DNA of 64,000 nucleotides from Clostridia bacterium (GCA_017462485.1 JAFTRA010000017.1:111132-175131), one strand, 5' to 3'. Shown: positions 19,528 to 30,060, counted from the first letter of the stretch. The notes: a model not told the origin generated them from the letters alone. Numbers and translations are program-made.

Positions 19528-20670
19528 TCAGTCAACGCATCTTTCGTTGAGCTTGAATCTGTATTCACGGTAAAATTTTTCGTATCTGCCCTCGTCTAAA
19601 GCATCACGTATCTTTTGCATAAGGTCATTATAGAAATAGAGGTTATGCAATACTGCAAGTCGCATTCCAAGCGCTTCCTTTGCCTTGAAAAGATGACGTA
19701 TATAGGAGCGTGAATAATGCTTGCAGGCAGGACAGTCGCAGCTCTTCGAAATCGGTCTTTCATCGGCGAAATACTGCTCGTTGTTTATGTTTATCTTTCC
19801 TTCCCAAGTAAAAAGATTACCGTGCCTTGCGTTTCTTGAGGGCATTACGCAATCAAAGAAATCAACGCCCCTGTAAACAGCCTCGACGATATTCTGAGGT
19901 GTTCCTACGCCCATAAGATATCTCGGCTTATCGGTAGGCATATAAGGCTCGACCGTCTCAATTATATCGTACATTGTTTCAGCGTCCTCACCTACCGCAA
20001 GTCCTCCGATAGCATAACCGTCGCAGTCAATTTCGGATATTGCCTTCATATTGCGGATGCGCAAATCCTTATACGTACCGCCCTGATTTATGCCGAAAAG
20101 CATCTGGTTTGGATTTACAGTTCCCTCTGCCGCGTTCAATTTATCAAGCTCGGCACGGCAGCGTTTTAACCAGCGCACAGTTCTTTCCTCGGATGCCTTA
20201 ACGTAAGGGTAAGGCGCAGGGTTTTCTACGCACTCGTCAAACGCCATAGCTATCGTTGAGCCAAGATGAGACTGAATGCGCATCGACTCCTCGGGCCCCA
20301 TAAAGATTCTCTTACCGTCAACGTGAGAGTTAAACTGAACTCCCTGCTCAGTGATTTTGCGAAGCTTCGCAAGTGAAAACACCTGGAAGCCTCCCGAATC
20401 GGTAAGAATCGGTCTGTCCCAATTGAAGAACTTATGAAGTCCTCCCATTCTGTATATCAAATCATCGGTAGGACGAACGTGTAAATGGTAAGTATTTGAA
20501 AGCTCAACCTGGCACTTTACGTCCTTAAGGTCCATAGTTGAAATACCGCCCTTTATAGCGGCTGACGTTCCAACGTTCATAAAAACAGGCGTTTCAATCG
20601 TGCCGTGAACAGTTTCAAATCTTGCTCGTCTTGCCTTTCCTTCGGTTTTCAAAAGTGTAAATTTACCCAT
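19528..20670 (-). CDS. tgt: Queuine tRNA-ribosyltransferase (tRNA-guanine transglycosylase)
   Basis: A 380-residue Tgt that swaps guanine 34 for a queuosine precursor in tRNAs with GUN anticodons. Substrate-pocket motif LTDSGGFQVFSL, nucleophile region FDCVMPSRNARHG and zinc site CDCPACKHYSRSYIRHL are all present. Length is normal. Preceded by mutL ten bases upstream. The usual companions queA, ruvAB and yajC are not next to it in this window. Confidence 0.97.
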   Translation of the reverse strand: MGKFTLLKTEGKARRARFETVHGTIETPVFMNVGTSAAIKGGISTMDLKDVKCQVELSNTYHLHVRPTDDLIYRMGGLHKFFNWDRPILTDSGGFQVFSLAKLRKITEQGVQFNSHVDGKRIFMGPEESMRIQSHLGSTIAMAFDECVENPAPYPYVKASEERTVRWLKRCRAELDKLNAAEGTVNPNQMLFGINQGGTYKDLRIRNMKAISEIDCDGYAIGGLAVGEDAETMYDIIETVEPYMPTDKPRYLMGVGTPQNIVEAVYRGVDFFDCVMPSRNARHGNLFTWEGKININNEQYFADERPISKSCDCPACKHYSRSYIRHLFKAKEALGMRLAVLHNLYFYNDLMQKIRDALDEGRYEKFYREYRFKLNERCVD

Positions 20671-20680
20671 TTAATGCTCC

Positions 20681-22699
20681 TTATTTTATACGCTCGAACT
20701 GTCTGTCAAGCTCACTCTTTTTGAGCTTGTATGCAATGGGTCTGCCGTGAGGACATACCGTTATATCCGGAAGCTCGAGAACCTTCATCACGAGCCATTC
20801 AACAATGGCACCGTCATATACTCTTCCGCCCTTTATAGCCGCCTTGCAGGCAACCGAGTAAAGCGCCTTTTCACGACGAAGCTCCTCCGTATTTTCGGGC
20901 GTTCCCTTACCTTCGGCAATATCGCCGAGCATTTCTACAAATAAGCCCTCTGCGTCTGACGGAGAAACAGAGCTTGGAATAGCCGTAAGATTTACCGACC
21001 TACCATTCTGTGAGAATTCAAATCCAACGCTTCTGAAATCAGATTCAAACTCCTTTGCGTAAGAGACCTCGTCGAGTGTTAAAAGCACGGTTATAGGAAG
21101 CAGTAAAGCTTGCGAAGAAACATAACCGTCGTTCTTTCTGCCTCGGTTTAAATCCTCGAATATAATTCTTTCGTGTGCTGCGTGCTTATCTATAATTAAA
21201 AGCTCGCCCTTGTGTTCAACTATTATGTAGCAATCAAAAGCCTCGCCTATAATCTTATATTCGGCTAAAGCTTTAGTTTCCGTGGGAGCAATTTGAGGAC
21301 TCTTTGGTGAGATGTTTTCTTTAGGCTTAACGTCTTTGTAACGTGCAAGCAAATCCACCGATTCCTTTGGCGTCATAGCCTCATATGCGGCACCCGTATA
21401 ACCGTTATTTTCCGACGTGGCTCTTGTCTGAACACTGTTTAGGTAAACCGGCTTGTCAATGTCAATTTCCTTACCTTTGCCGGAGCTTTCTTTATACTGT
21501 GACTTGTGCGTTTCGTCGTATCCCGCGCCAAACGACGAGGGTGTATATTTAGGGATATACTTGAGGTCGGGAGCTTTATCCGCTGCCTGATCCCCTACCT
21601 TTATGGCGGAGAGTGAAAGTTGCTCGCTTCTCTCACGCTCGATAGGAACAAACGCCGAAGCGGGATTATAATCGTTTCTCTTTGCGCCAAGCGTCATTTC
21701 GGGACGGTACTCGCTTTCCTCAAGCGCACTTTTTACAGAATAATACACCGCCTCAAAAACACGTCTTTCGTCGGAGAATTTAACCTCAAGCTTTGCTGGG
21801 TGAACGTTAACGTCAACGATACCGGGATTCATTTCAATGAAGAGCGCACATACGGGGAAATGCTCCGTTGCTATATAAGAGGTGTATGCCTTTTCAAGCG
21901 CCGCCTGCGCCGTAAGACTTTTCACGTATCTGCCGTTTATAAAAACGTTTTCAAGATTGCGGTTTTTCCTTACGTTATCACTTCTGCCAATGTATCCCGA
22001 AACCTTGATTCCGTCCGCTACGCCCTCAACCTTTATAAGCTTATTTGTAAATTCTCTTCCGAAAATCGAGCGAATCGTATTTATAAGCTTTGAGTCACCG
22101 GGGGTTTTGAACCTCTCTTCACCGTCAACGAGTAGCTGAATAGATATGTCGGGGCGTGAAAGCGCAACCTTTTCCACAAGAGCCGCAACATTCATAGCCT
22201 CGGTTGAATCCTTTTTCAAAAATTTTCTTCTTGCGGGAACGTTGAAGAACAAATTCTCCACTACGACCGTAGTGCCGTCAGATGCACCTACCTCACTTAT
22301 ATCAAGCACCTTGCCGCCCTCGGCAGTAAGCATATATCCGACGGACGCTTCCTTGGTTTTCGTTATAATGGTTACCTCGGATACCGAACTGATAGCCGCA
22401 AGTGCCTCGCCTCTAAAACCAAGCGTCATAATGCTTGAAAGGTCGTCCTTCTCGCGTATCTTACTTGTAGCATGGCGCTTCAAGGATACGGGCAAGTCCT
22501 CTTTGTCTATGCCGCAACCGTTATCCGTAACTCTTATAAGAGCAACTCCGCCGCGTTTGATTTCGGCTACTATTTCGGTTGCCCCCGCATCTATCGAGTT
22601 TTCTATCAATTCCTTGAGAACGGATGAAGGTCTTTCAACCACCTCGCCCGCCGCAATAAGATTTGCTATCTCAAAGCTTAATACATTTATTTTTCCCAT
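20681..22699 (-). CDS. mutL: DNA mismatch repair protein MutL
   Basis: A 672-residue MutL. The GHKL ATPase N-terminus has IAAGEVVERPSSVLKELIENSIDAGA and the GFRGEALAAISSV lid. A long variable linker (about residues 335-470) follows. The C-terminal dimerisation/nuclease domain holds DKHAAHERI, a Lys variant of the usual DQHA(x)2E endonuclease motif, and CPHGRP near the end. It works with MutS, encoded directly upstream. Confidence 0.96.
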   Translation of the reverse strand: MGKINVLSFEIANLIAAGEVVERPSSVLKELIENSIDAGATEIVAEIKRGGVALIRVTDNGCGIDKEDLPVSLKRHATSKIREKDDLSSIMTLGFRGEALAAISSVSEVTIITKTKEASVGYMLTAEGGKVLDISEVGASDGTTVVVENLFFNVPARRKFLKKDSTEAMNVAALVEKVALSRPDISIQLLVDGEERFKTPGDSKLINTIRSIFGREFTNKLIKVEGVADGIKVSGYIGRSDNVRKNRNLENVFINGRYVKSLTAQAALEKAYTSYIATEHFPVCALFIEMNPGIVDVNVHPAKLEVKFSDERRVFEAVYYSVKSALEESEYRPEMTLGAKRNDYNPASAFVPIERERSEQLSLSAIKVGDQAADKAPDLKYIPKYTPSSFGAGYDETHKSQYKESSGKGKEIDIDKPVYLNSVQTRATSENNGYTGAAYEAMTPKESVDLLARYKDVKPKENISPKSPQIAPTETKALAEYKIIGEAFDCYIIVEHKGELLIIDKHAAHERIIFEDLNRGRKNDGYVSSQALLLPITVLLTLDEVSYAKEFESDFRSVGFEFSQNGRSVNLTAIPSSVSPSDAEGLFVEMLGDIAEGKGTPENTEELRREKALYSVACKAAIKGGRVYDGAIVEWLVMKVLELPDITVCPHGRPIAYKLKKSELDRQFERIK

Positions 22700-22748
22700 A
22701 AAATCTCCAAATTTCAGTATAAATACGGAATATTACGAAGTTTTTCAG

Positions 22749-25373
22749 TTAATCAGAAAGTGTCTTTTTGAGCTCAAAGAGCAAATTTATAGCCTCAATA
22801 GGAGTCATTGTATTTATGTCTGCCTGTCTGATTCTGTCGGCAGCCTCACTCTCCTTTGAGGAAACTATTCCCGAGAACAAATCAAAGGTATCGTCCTTTT
22901 TGACTTCCTTTCCCGGATTATTGCCCTTATTTCCCTGTTCTATATCCGCTAGAATCTCCTTGGCACGCTTAACTACCTCGGTGGGAACTCCCGCAAGCTT
23001 CGCAACCTCTATACCGTAAGAGTCATCGGTTCCGCCTCTTACGATTTTTCTTAGGAAGGTTACAGAGTCGCCTCTCTTCTTTGCCGCAACGTTGTAATTA
23101 ACTATTCCTGGCAATTCGTCTTCCATAGAAATTAGCTCGTGATAGTGCGTCGCAAAGAGAGTCTTTGCTCCTATTTTCTTCGAGTGAGTATATTCAACGA
23201 CTGCCCTTGCTATCGACATACCGTCATACGTGCTCGTTCCTCTTCCGACCTCGTCGTATATAACCAACGAGCGCTTAGTTGCGCTTTTAAGTATTGCGGC
23301 AACCTCGGTCATTTCAAGCATAAACGTAGATTGACCGGATGCCAAGTCGTCCGACGCTCCTACTCTTGTAAATACCTTATCTACAATACCGATTCTCGCT
23401 TCCTTTGCGGGAACGAAGGAGCCGATTTGCGCCATAATCGTTATGATGGCAACCTGTCTCATATATGTTGATTTACCTGCCATATTAGGACCTGTTATCA
23501 TCATAACTCTGTCGGTATCCGTATTAAGAGTAGTATCGTTAGGTACAAAATAGCTGTCGGTAACGAATTTTTCTACCACGGGGTGTCTTCCGTCCTTTAT
23601 AACTATATCGGTGCTTAAATCAACCTCGGGGCATACGTATCCGTTCTTGCTTGCAACGTAAGCAAACGAATTGTAAACGTCAAGCTCGGCTATAAGCGCA
23701 GCACTCGTACGGATACGCTCTGCATTTTTCGCAACGGTTTCTCTTATCTTAGTGAAAAGCTCAAATTCAAGGATTACAATCTTTTCCTCTGCGCCGAGAA
23801 TTGTCGCTTCCATTTCCTTTAGCTCCTGCGTTATATATCTTTCGCAGTTAGTAAGAGTCTGCTTTCTTATATATCTGTCGGGAACCTCAGAAATAAAGGA
23901 TTTCGAAACCTCTATGTAATAACCGAAAACCTTGTTATACGCAACCTTGAGCGTCTTGATTCCGGTTTCTTCCTTTTCTCTTTGCTCAATTGAGCGCATT
24001 ATTTCTTCGCCGTTATCTCTTATCGTTCTGTAATAATCTATATCAGCGTCGAAGCCGTCTTTTATCATTCCGCCCTCACGAACGGTGAAGGGCGGCGTAT
24101 CAACGATAGCATCACCGAGAAGTCCCGCTATATCATCGAGAGTATCAAGAGTATTCGAAATTTCCTTAAGCGAATCGCTCTTAAAATCCTTTATAATCTC
24201 CTTAAGCTCCGGAAGAACGACGATGCTCTGATATATCGCTCTTAAATCCTTTGCGTTCGCAGAGCCGTAAACTGCCTTTGCCGTTAGTCTTTCAATATCG
24301 AGAACGTTTGAAAACAGTTCGGCTAAATCCTCTGATACGAGTCGGTTTTTGAAAAGCTCCCTTACGGCAGACTGACGTCTCGTTATAGCCGCTTGATTGA
24401 TAAGAGGCTTGATTATCCACGAGCGAAGCAATCTTGCGCCCATAGCAGTTTTCGTCTTATCGAGAACCCAAAGCAGCGAGCCGCGCTTTTCCTTATTTCT
24501 CATAGACTCGGTAAGCTCGAGGTTGCGCCTGGTATTCATATCTATATCAAGATATTTACCTTTTGTATAGACGTTTATCTCTCTTACGAACGCAACGTCG
24601 CTCATCTGCGTTTCTTTTATGTATCCAAGAAGCGCTCCGACAGACATTACCATCTCGGGAGACGAAAGCTTATCATACTCCGAGTAAAAGGATTTCTTTA
24701 CAGCTTCCTTTGCTTTATCATAATCGAAAAGCCGCTTTATGCCGGGCTCTATCAGGGCGTCAGTCCTTTCACGGAGAAACGCAATAATATCCTTGCACTC
24801 GGATTCGTTGAGGTTCAGCACGACCTCAGAGGGCTGATAAGAGGAAAGCTCGTTATAAAGGGTTGCCTTTTCACTATCGGGAATCTCGGTGGCAAACACC
24901 TCTCCCGTAGAGATATCAACAAAAGCTACCGATATCATTCCGTTACCCATGCATATTGATGCAAGGAAATTGTTTTTGCTTTCGTTAAGGAGCGTATTAT
25001 CGGTTATTGTTCCGGGGGTTACAACTCTCGTAACGTCACGCTTTACAAGTCCCGTAGCCGCCTTAGGATCTTCAACCTGCTCGCATATAGCAACCTTGAA
25101 GCCTCGGTCAACGAGTCTTCCTACGTACTGGTCTGCCTTATGGAAAGGAACGCCGCACATAGCCGCGCGCTTACCGTCGCCGCAATCCCTTGCGGTAAGA
25201 GTCAGCTCCAGCTCCTTTGACGCAACCAATGCGTCCTCAAAGAAGCACTCGTAAAAATCTCCGAGTCTATACATAAGAATATAGTCGTCGTAATCCGCTT
25301 TAACGTCAAGATATTGCTTCATCATCGGAGTTACAGTTTGGAGTTCACTCCGATTATTTAAAACTTCTGCCAT
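22749..25373 (-). CDS. mutS: DNA mismatch repair protein MutS
   Basis: An 874-residue MutS that detects mispairs. The mismatch-probing motif is in GDFYECFFEDA (Phe-Tyr-Glu), the ATPase Walker A is GPNMAGKSTYMRQ and Walker B SLVIYDEVGRGTSTYDG. The ATG at 25,371-25,373 behind GAGGTATGCC was chosen over a GTG five codons earlier. mutL follows after 49 bases, so the two repair partners are probably co-expressed. Confidence 0.97.
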   Translation of the reverse strand: MAEVLNNRSELQTVTPMMKQYLDVKADYDDYILMYRLGDFYECFFEDALVASKELELTLTARDCGDGKRAAMCGVPFHKADQYVGRLVDRGFKVAICEQVEDPKAATGLVKRDVTRVVTPGTITDNTLLNESKNNFLASICMGNGMISVAFVDISTGEVFATEIPDSEKATLYNELSSYQPSEVVLNLNESECKDIIAFLRERTDALIEPGIKRLFDYDKAKEAVKKSFYSEYDKLSSPEMVMSVGALLGYIKETQMSDVAFVREINVYTKGKYLDIDMNTRRNLELTESMRNKEKRGSLLWVLDKTKTAMGARLLRSWIIKPLINQAAITRRQSAVRELFKNRLVSEDLAELFSNVLDIERLTAKAVYGSANAKDLRAIYQSIVVLPELKEIIKDFKSDSLKEISNTLDTLDDIAGLLGDAIVDTPPFTVREGGMIKDGFDADIDYYRTIRDNGEEIMRSIEQREKEETGIKTLKVAYNKVFGYYIEVSKSFISEVPDRYIRKQTLTNCERYITQELKEMEATILGAEEKIVILEFELFTKIRETVAKNAERIRTSAALIAELDVYNSFAYVASKNGYVCPEVDLSTDIVIKDGRHPVVEKFVTDSYFVPNDTTLNTDTDRVMMITGPNMAGKSTYMRQVAIITIMAQIGSFVPAKEARIGIVDKVFTRVGASDDLASGQSTFMLEMTEVAAILKSATKRSLVIYDEVGRGTSTYDGMSIARAVVEYTHSKKIGAKTLFATHYHELISMEDELPGIVNYNVAAKKRGDSVTFLRKIVRGGTDDSYGIEVAKLAGVPTEVVKRAKEILADIEQGNKGNNPGKEVKKDDTFDLFSGIVSSKESEAADRIRQADINTMTPIEAINLLFELKKTLSD

Positions 25374-25409
25374 TTTGGCATACCTCACTTCGTAAAGTAA
25401 AAATTAAAC

Positions 25410-25811
25410 TCAGTGGCTTCCGCAGCCGCCGCAGGTGGAGCAATCGTGAGTGCAAGTCACTGGACGCTCGCCCGTAATGCAGAATTTGATTTCGTTATTA
25501 ACCTCTGCCATGAGGTCGTTCATAGCCTTTTGCGCATTAGCAAACGCAACGTAAGTCTCGTTTGCGCAGATAACTGCCGAAAGCTCTTCCATTCTCGCTC
25601 TTATATCGGCAATAGCCTTCTCGTCCATCTCGTCGGTGTTCTTCGAAAACTCTTCGCCAAGAAGCATTCTGTCCGCTTCGTATTCGCTCATTTTTGCCTG
25701 AAGCTCGGCGTTCTTTTCATATGCTGCCTTTGCGGCTTCAAGATTTTTAATTTCCTCGCTCTTCGCAATCTCGTCACCAAGAGCGTGTGCAAGCTCGATA
25801 ATTCTCGTCAT
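25410..25811 (-). CDS. YlbF/YmcA family regulator with C-terminal cysteine cluster
   Basis: A 133-residue, mostly helical protein of the YlbF/YmcA (DUF964) type: LAHALGDEIAKSEEIKNLEAAKAAYEKN and later FANAQKAMNDLMAEVNNEI. In Bacillus subtilis the related Ric complex carries iron-sulfur clusters and affects RNA processing. Here the C-terminus ends CTHDCSTCGGCGSH, five cysteines in eleven residues, a possible metal or cluster site. It lies between miaB and mutS on the same strand, a common clostridial order. Confidence 0.8.
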   Translation of the reverse strand: MTRIIELAHALGDEIAKSEEIKNLEAAKAAYEKNAELQAKMSEYEADRMLLGEEFSKNTDEMDEKAIADIRARMEELSAVICANETYVAFANAQKAMNDLMAEVNNEIKFCITGERPVTCTHDCSTCGGCGSH

Positions 25812-25834
25812 TTTATTTTCTCCCTTAATTTTAA

Positions 25835-27217
25835 TTATATTTCTTTTGCAAGCAGGCAGGAAACGCTCGCTTGCTCGATTTCAACGTAAATAAATTCACC
25901 TATATGATTTTCCTTTGATTTGAAGTGAACGAGCTTGTTCGTACCCGTCCTTGCATTGTAAATCTCCTCGCCGTCCCTCTCTGATACCGACTCAACGAGA
26001 ACTCTCTCACGCCGTCCGACCGCTAATCCGTTCATTTCGTAGGAAATAACGTCCTGAGTATCCAAAAGGCGCTTCATACGGGCAGACTTCGTAGCTTCGT
26101 CAAGCGTATCGGTCATTTTTGCGGCAACCGTTCCGTCTCTTTTCGAGTAGATAAAGCTATATACCATATCAAACCGTACGTCCTCAAGTATCTTCATGGT
26201 ATCCAGAAAATCGGCGTCGGTCTCCCCCGGGAAGCCTATAATAACGTCGGTTGATAAGGCAATATCAGGAATTTCTTTCCTAAGCTTTTTTGCTACCTCA
26301 AGATATCGTTTACTGTCATAGGTACGGTTCATATCCTTAAGCACAGAGTCGCTTCCCGATTGTAGCGGCAGATGAAAATACGGTGCAATCTTACCTTTAT
26401 ATTTCTTCATAACCGCTATAAGCTCGTCGGAGGTATCTTTCGGGTGGCTCGTCATAAACCTTATTATAAAATCTCCGTCTATAAGGGCTATTTTTTCAAG
26501 AAGCTGTGGAAAATCTACGTCCGACTTATAAGAGTTGACGTTCTGCCCAAGAAGCGTTATTTCCTTAACTCCGTCTGAAACGAGAGCGCGGCACTCTTCA
26601 AGTACAGTCAAAGATGCTCTGCTTCTTTCACGGCCTCTTACGTACGGTACGATACAGTATGAGCAAAAATTATTGCACCCATACATAATAGAAACCCACG
26701 CCTTGAATTTACCGTCGCGCTTTACGGGAGCGCCCTCTACTATATCCCCCTTATCCTCACCGAGAATAAAGGAGCGCTTATTTTCTTCTACGTATTTAAG
26801 CGTAAGCTCGGGAAGCTTATGAAGCATATTAGGTTCAATCGTGAAGCTCACGTAATGAAAATCGGTTTTAAGCTTTTGGGCTACGGCAGGCTCTGCCGCC
26901 ATACACCCGATAACTCCGACTATAAGCTCGGGGTTCTTTTTCTTTACCGCTCTGAAATTTCCGAGCATTGAAAGGGCTTTCATTTCAGCGTGGGCGCGTA
27001 TTGCGCAGGTGTTAACCAAAATTAAGTCGCACTCCCGAAAGTCGTCGCAAATCGTATATCCCATATCCGAGAGAATTCCTCTCGCCTTTTCACTGTCCGC
27101 CTCATTCTGCTGACAGCCAAAGGTCATAACGTGCGCCTTGAGATTGTGGGGTGAGGTGTAGGCGCGAACACGCTCCACCGCACGCACATATTCTGTATTT
27201 TTAATATCAAGAATCAT
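25835..27217 (-). CDS. miaB: tRNA-2-methylthio-N6-isopentenyladenosine synthase MiaB
   Basis: A 460-residue methylthiotransferase that adds a methylthio group at A37 of tRNA. N-terminal cluster cysteines: TFGCQQNEADSE, NTCAIRAHAE and GVIGCMAAEPAVA; radical SAM motif YGCNNFCSYCIVPYVRGRERSR; a C-terminal TRAM domain follows. The first motif distinguishes MiaB from MtaB/RimO. Next to a YlbF-family gene. Confidence 0.94.
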   Translation of the reverse strand: MILDIKNTEYVRAVERVRAYTSPHNLKAHVMTFGCQQNEADSEKARGILSDMGYTICDDFRECDLILVNTCAIRAHAEMKALSMLGNFRAVKKKNPELIVGVIGCMAAEPAVAQKLKTDFHYVSFTIEPNMLHKLPELTLKYVEENKRSFILGEDKGDIVEGAPVKRDGKFKAWVSIMYGCNNFCSYCIVPYVRGRERSRASLTVLEECRALVSDGVKEITLLGQNVNSYKSDVDFPQLLEKIALIDGDFIIRFMTSHPKDTSDELIAVMKKYKGKIAPYFHLPLQSGSDSVLKDMNRTYDSKRYLEVAKKLRKEIPDIALSTDVIIGFPGETDADFLDTMKILEDVRFDMVYSFIYSKRDGTVAAKMTDTLDEATKSARMKRLLDTQDVISYEMNGLAVGRRERVLVESVSERDGEEIYNARTGTNKLVHFKSKENHIGEFIYVEIEQASVSCLLAKEI

Positions 27218-27319
27218 ATTTTTAAACTTTAACTTTTTATTTTTTCTTTTGCAGCTGTCCGTGACGAAAATACTTTATCTTTCGCATTCCGTCCTCGTCA
27301 GAAGCTTGCGTTTTTAGAA

Positions 27320-29197
27320 TTAAGCGTTATTTACAGATAATTTTACCCTCTCGGCAATTTTTTCTGCCGAAAGTCCGAGATACTCGTAAATATCGCATTT
27401 GTGAGGCGGAATCGCAAAATTGCCGTCTATAGCCAGAATTTCGGTTTTCGTGCTTACGTCAAGCCCGAGCTTCATTCGAAGAAGATTCTCGGTTATCATA
27501 GCGTAACCGCCGTTAAGGATACCCTCTTCAACGAAGAGCACGTATTTTGCGCCCGATACGAGTTCCTTTACCTTTGCGGAGGACTCCTCGTAGGGCTTGA
27601 GCTTTTCTACCAGAACGATTCCCGACTCTACCCCGTCTGCCTTAAGAATTCTTTTCGCTTCTATAACTGAGGAAGTAATATTTCCGTATGTTACAAATAT
27701 AATTTCGGGCTTATTGTTTACATCAAAATCGGCTATAACGCCTATCTTCGAATAGTTACCGTCGGAATAGAAGGTCTGTCTAATCAAGGGCTTCTCCGAG
27801 CTGTTAGCGTATCTTATGGCAACGGGAGAATCGACATCTGCCGAGCGTCGCATAGCTTCAATAAGAGAGCCGTAGGTAACGGGAGCGTATATCGACACGT
27901 TTGGGATATGCGAAAGGAATGAAACGTCGAAAATACCGTGATGCGTAGCGCCGTCTCTCACCGCAAGACCTGCCCTGTCAATCACCATTCTTACGGGCAA
28001 ATTCTGCAACGCTATATCGTGAACGATATTATCGTATCCGCGCTGCAAAAACGTCGAATAAATAGCGGCATACGGCTTAAGCCCTGCGGCTGCAAGTCCT
28101 GCCGAGAACGTCAGCGCGTGCTCCTCGGCTATTCCAACGTCAAAATATCTTTCGGGGTATCTTTTACCAAAGGAATCAAGTCCCGTGCCGATACCCATAG
28201 CGGCGGTAATGGCAACTATATCTCTGTCATTCTCCGCGAGGCTTATAAGCTCATCCGCGAATACACTGTGAAGAGTCTTATCCAAGCTCTCTTTCGGCTG
28301 AACGCTATGAAAGCTGTCAGGTGATTTCTCTGCAGGCTCGTATCCCTTTCCCTTTTTGGTAAATGCGTGAATTACCACGCATCTGTCAAGACTCTTTGCT
28401 TCCTTTAGCGCCTTTTCAATCGAAGAATACGAGTTTCCGTTTACGGGGCCCATATAGTAAAGTCCAAGGTCTTCGAAATAGTTTTGAGGATAGATTATAT
28501 TTTTGATTGCTCGCTTTGTTAGGGACAAGAATTTTTGTATAGGCTTTCCAACAAGTGGAATATGACGAAGCACCGAATTGGTTCCGCTCTTCCATTTCCT
28601 GTATCCCTTTGAAATACGCACCTTTGCAAGATAAGAGGCAAACGCACCCTTATTCTTGGATATGGACATTCTGTTTTCATTAATTATTATAATGAGCCTC
28701 AGGTTCTTTTTGCAGTTGTTAAGCGCCTCGTGCACCATGCCGCCGGTATAAGCGCCGTCACCTATGACCGCAACCGTATAAGCGTCGCTTCCCGAAAGAG
28801 CGTCAGCCTCAGCAAAGCCGAGAGCTGCTGAAATAGAGGTCGAGCTATGACCTGCTCCGAACGGGTCGTGCTTGCTTTCGCTTCTGTTAGTAAATCCAGA
28901 AAGCCCACCGGGCTCGCGCAGATTCGCAAAATCGTCTTTTCTACCCGTAATGATTTTATGCACGTACGCCTGATGACCGACGTCGAAAATCAAGTGATCC
29001 TTCGGAGAGTCAAAAACTCTGTGAAGCGCTACGGTCAGCTCGGTTACGCCGAGATTTGACGCAAGGTGACCGCCGTGACTCGCAGCATTCTCTATAAGAA
29101 ACTCTCTCATCTCGGTAAGGAGCGCGGGAATATCCGCTTCCGGCACACTCTTTATATCGTTCGGTGAATTTATGGAGTTTAAATACTTATATTCCAT
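27320..29197 (-). CDS. dxs: 1-deoxy-D-xylulose-5-phosphate synthase
   Basis: A 625-residue thiamine-diphosphate enzyme making DXP from pyruvate and glyceraldehyde-3-phosphate, the entry to the MEP isoprenoid pathway. ThDP motif AVIGDGAYTGGMVHEALNN, then the transketolase pyrimidine domain with IAEEHALTFSAGLAAAG and the C-terminal domain with VLFVEEGILNGGY. The usual neighbours ispA and xseAB are absent here. Confidence 0.95.
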   Translation of the reverse strand: MEYKYLNSINSPNDIKSVPEADIPALLTEMREFLIENAASHGGHLASNLGVTELTVALHRVFDSPKDHLIFDVGHQAYVHKIITGRKDDFANLREPGGLSGFTNRSESKHDPFGAGHSSTSISAALGFAEADALSGSDAYTVAVIGDGAYTGGMVHEALNNCKKNLRLIIIINENRMSISKNKGAFASYLAKVRISKGYRKWKSGTNSVLRHIPLVGKPIQKFLSLTKRAIKNIIYPQNYFEDLGLYYMGPVNGNSYSSIEKALKEAKSLDRCVVIHAFTKKGKGYEPAEKSPDSFHSVQPKESLDKTLHSVFADELISLAENDRDIVAITAAMGIGTGLDSFGKRYPERYFDVGIAEEHALTFSAGLAAAGLKPYAAIYSTFLQRGYDNIVHDIALQNLPVRMVIDRAGLAVRDGATHHGIFDVSFLSHIPNVSIYAPVTYGSLIEAMRRSADVDSPVAIRYANSSEKPLIRQTFYSDGNYSKIGVIADFDVNNKPEIIFVTYGNITSSVIEAKRILKADGVESGIVLVEKLKPYEESSAKVKELVSGAKYVLFVEEGILNGGYAMITENLLRMKLGLDVSTKTEILAIDGNFAIPPHKCDIYEYLGLSAEKIAERVKLSVNNA

Positions 29198-29247
29198 TTT
29201 ATATCCTTTTGGGACTCTCGTCCCGTTACGTTTTATTTTCTTCGGAA

Positions 29248-30060
29248 TTACTTATTTGACGTAGGCGGTTTTCCAAACACCTTCATATACGCGCGGTAAA
29301 ATGCCGAATAATCTCCAAATCCAACCTTATAGGCTGCTCCCGACGCGGTTTCGCCCGATTCTATAAGCTGCTTTGCATATACTACTCGCTTCTGCGTTAT
29401 GTATGCGTGAATTGAAACGCCGCTGTATCTCTTAAACGCTCGGCAAAGGTAATATTTACTGACGAAGAAGCGCTTAGCTATTACGTCAAGAGAGATATCT
29501 CTCTCAAGATACTCGTTTATATACTTAATGACTCTTGCTCCAAGCTCGCCGTCGTCGTGCGCTATCTTTTGATTTCCTGCAAATGAAAGCAGAGTTACAA
29601 GCTCGGATAAAAGAAGCTTGAAGTAGGATTCCTTATCCTCCTCCGAAAGCTGCTCTGCTCCCTCGAATCTGTCAAAAAGCGAAACTATCGTTTGCGATAT
29701 AGAGTCGGGAGAATAAAAGCTTCCGCTATCCTCTGCCGATTCGTCTGCCAGGCGTTTAATGGTTTCCTTAACCTCTCTAACAACCGATGCGTCCGTAAAA
29801 TGCAAAACGTATCTTTCGTATTCGATTCCCGTTTCTACCTCAACGCAGTGGTATTCAAATGGCTTTATCAAAACGAGAGTTCTTGGCTTAAGCTCAAATT
29901 CAGCGCCCTCGATAAGATATCTGCCGCGTCCTTCGGCAACGAACAGTATTTCAAACGTATCGTGACAATGGCGAGTATTCAAATTTTCGTTAGCGTTTGC
30001 GGCGCTTTTTGAGTGAGAAAACGAAAAATTTGATGAACTCAATTTTATGCTTTTGCCCAT
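29248..30060 (-). CDS. AraC family regulator with cupin-like sensor
   Basis: A 270-residue regulator. The N-terminal half has a cupin-type pattern (RHCHDTFEILFVAEGRGRYLIEG), which binds small ligands in this family. The C-terminal pair of helix-turn-helices is visible in LDVIAKRFFVSKYYLCRAFKRYSG and ASGAAYKVGFGDYSAFYRAYMKVFG. It is divergent to the sugar oxidoreductase operon starting at 30,230 and probably controls it; the inducer is unknown. Confidence 0.88.
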   Translation of the reverse strand: MGKSIKLSSSNFSFSHSKSAANANENLNTRHCHDTFEILFVAEGRGRYLIEGAEFELKPRTLVLIKPFEYHCVEVETGIEYERYVLHFTDASVVREVKETIKRLADESAEDSGSFYSPDSISQTIVSLFDRFEGAEQLSEEDKESYFKLLLSELVTLLSFAGNQKIAHDDGELGARVIKYINEYLERDISLDVIAKRFFVSKYYLCRAFKRYSGVSIHAYITQKRVVYAKQLIESGETASGAAYKVGFGDYSAFYRAYMKVFGKPPTSNK

